The notes beneath the pieces are model-generated. The model saw nothing but the letters and a program-made list of their open reading frames with translations. It was not told the DNA's origin and made no database searches. This document shows positions 7,232-8,077 of a stretch of DNA of 8,077 bases, in pieces. Position numbers and translations under genes: made by a program. This stretch comes from Actinomycetota bacterium. Lineage in GTDB: Bacteria > Actinomycetota > Actinomycetes > Nanopelagicales > Nanopelagicaceae. Where the stretch lies: the NCBI GenBank assembly GCA_009697555.1, contig WLQV01000039.1:1-8077 (forward strand). Reading direction: 5' to 3'. Position 1 is the first letter of the stretch. Every line of letters starts with the position of its first letter.

Positions 7232-8077
7232 TTACCAGCCGCGCTCGGCCAAACGATGTGGCGCTGGAATGTCGGCAACGTTGATACCGACCATTGCCTC
7301 GCCCAGACCGCGTGAAGCATCTGCGATAACTTTTGGATCATCAAAGAAAGTAGTTGCCTTAACGCAAGCTGCTGCGCGCTGTGCTGGATTTCCAGATTTG
7401 AAAATACCGGAGCCAATAAAGACGCCATCGGCACCCATGTGCATCATCATCGCGGCATCAGCTGGTGTTGCGATGCCGCCGGCAGTAAAGAGAACAACGG
7501 GAAGCTTGCCACTTGCTGCAACTTCCTTGACGAGTTCAAAGGGTGCTTGCATCTCTTTTGCTGCTACATAAAGTTCATCTTCGCGCATTGAAGTGAGGCG
7601 ACGAATCTCGCCACCAATCTTGCGCATGTGAGTGACCGCATTGGAAACATCGCCAGTTCCGGCCTCGCCCTTAGAGCGGATCATTGCCGCACCTTCATTG
7701 ATGCGACGAAGTGCTTCGCCCAGATTTGTGGCACCGCAGACAAATGGCACTGTGAAGTTCCACTTATCAATATGGTTCTCGTAATCGGCAGGAGTAAGAA
7801 CTTCAGACTCATCGATGTAATCGACACCTAAACTCTGCAAAACTTGCGCCTCAACAAAGTGGCCAATGCGCGCCTTTGCCATAACTGGAATTGAAACAGC
7901 AGCTTGAATTGCTTGAATCATGTCAGGATCTGACATACGAGCAACGCCACCTTGGGCGCGAATGTCAGCAGGTACTCTCTCAAGTGCCATAACAGCAACT
8001 GCGCCAGCATCTTCAGCGATCTTTGCTTGCTCCACATTGACCACATCCATAATCACGCCGCCCTTAAGCATTTCTGC
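7232..8077 (-). CDS. pdxS: Pyridoxal 5'-phosphate synthase lyase subunit PdxS, 5' end missing
   Basis: Builds PLP from ribose 5-phosphate, glyceraldehyde 3-phosphate and ammonia delivered by PdxT; the subunit is a (beta/alpha)8 barrel that forms dodecamers. 281 residues are visible and the frame continues off the window at 8077. Before [10 protein letters not shown] the codons GCA GAA (Ala-Glu) are already in frame, so the Met at 8071 is internal. By alignment to the Bacillus PdxS numbering I recall, about 13 N-terminal residues are missing. Counting from that Met, the key residues are D9 (D24 of the family), K66 in AKARIGH (K81) and K134 in RSKGEAGTG (K149); their spacings match exactly. [13 protein letters not shown] and [15 protein letters not shown] form the phosphate-binding end of the barrel. 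The conserved C-terminus ends in AERGW. First gene of the visible cluster. Confidence 0.97.
   Translation of the reverse strand, partial: AEMLKGGVIMDVVNVEQAKIAEDAGAVAVMALERVPADIRAQGGVARMSDPDMIQAIQAAVSIPVMAKARIGHFVEAQVLQSLGVDYIDESEVLTPADYENHIDKWNFTVPFVCGATNLGEALRRINEGAAMIRSKGEAGTGDVSNAVTHMRKIGGEIRRLTSMREDELYVAAKEMQAPFELVKEVAASGKLPVVLFTAGGIATPADAAMMMHMGADGVFIGSGIFKSGNPAQRAAACVKATTFFDDPKVIADASRGLGEAMVGINVADIPAPHRLAERGW

Noticed and set aside
7167..7571. 134-residue open frame on the plus strand
   Set aside because: Antisense to pdxS and pdxT, both fully conserved; no family features.
8069..8071. ATG at 8071 as the start of pdxS
   Set aside because: The in-frame Ala-Glu codons before it and the family alignment show it is internal; the true start lies beyond the window.

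Overview
The window is a compact run of nine genes, all on the minus strand, with no long non-coding stretch. In the direction of transcription (high to low coordinate) the order is pdxS (5' end cut by the window edge), pdxT, a YebC/TACO1-family gene, ruvC, ruvA, ruvB, secD, secF and rel (3' end cut by the window edge). Every gene is recognised from conserved motifs and none appears broken. I found no RNA gene, mobile element, CRISPR array, convincing terminator or foreign-looking segment.

Organism: the chain pdxS-pdxT-yebC-ruvC-ruvA-ruvB-secD-secF-rel is the classic actinobacterial (Actinomycetota) neighbourhood. Several protein signatures are also actinobacterial in flavour: the YebC N-terminus beginning [12 protein letters not shown], the SecF motif GYSLYDTVVVFDKVREN, and the Rel motif [14 protein letters not shown]. 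Base composition looks close to half G+C by eye, with many A/T-ending codons, which is low for the phylum. That fits a small-genome aquatic actinobacterium such as the acI/Nanopelagicales group. This is an inference from composition and gene order, not a sequence match.

Layout: 7230-8077 makes pyridoxal phosphate (PdxS synthase; PdxT, from 6624, supplies ammonia from glutamine). 5848-6600 encodes the YebC/TACO1 protein. 4-nt overlaps join ruvC, ruvA and ruvB (3616-5797), the Holliday-junction branch-migration and resolution machine. secD follows ruvB after 11 nt and overlaps secF by 4 nt (1041-3604); together they form the proton-driven accessory part of the Sec translocon. After a 44-nt gap, rel (1-996) encodes the two N-terminal catalytic domains of a bifunctional (p)ppGpp synthetase/hydrolase.

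What is mildly unusual: two genes often found in this neighbourhood, yajC (between ruvB and secD) and apt (between secF and rel), are absent, and pdxS and pdxT are directly adjacent. The only gaps with possible regulatory content are the 50 nt before ruvC (a perfect 6+6 palindrome and a degenerate SOS-box-like sequence) and the 44 nt before rel (an inverted repeat covering the only purine-rich ribosome-binding candidate). I see no sign of a new biological system; this is an ordinary, streamlined core-genome region.
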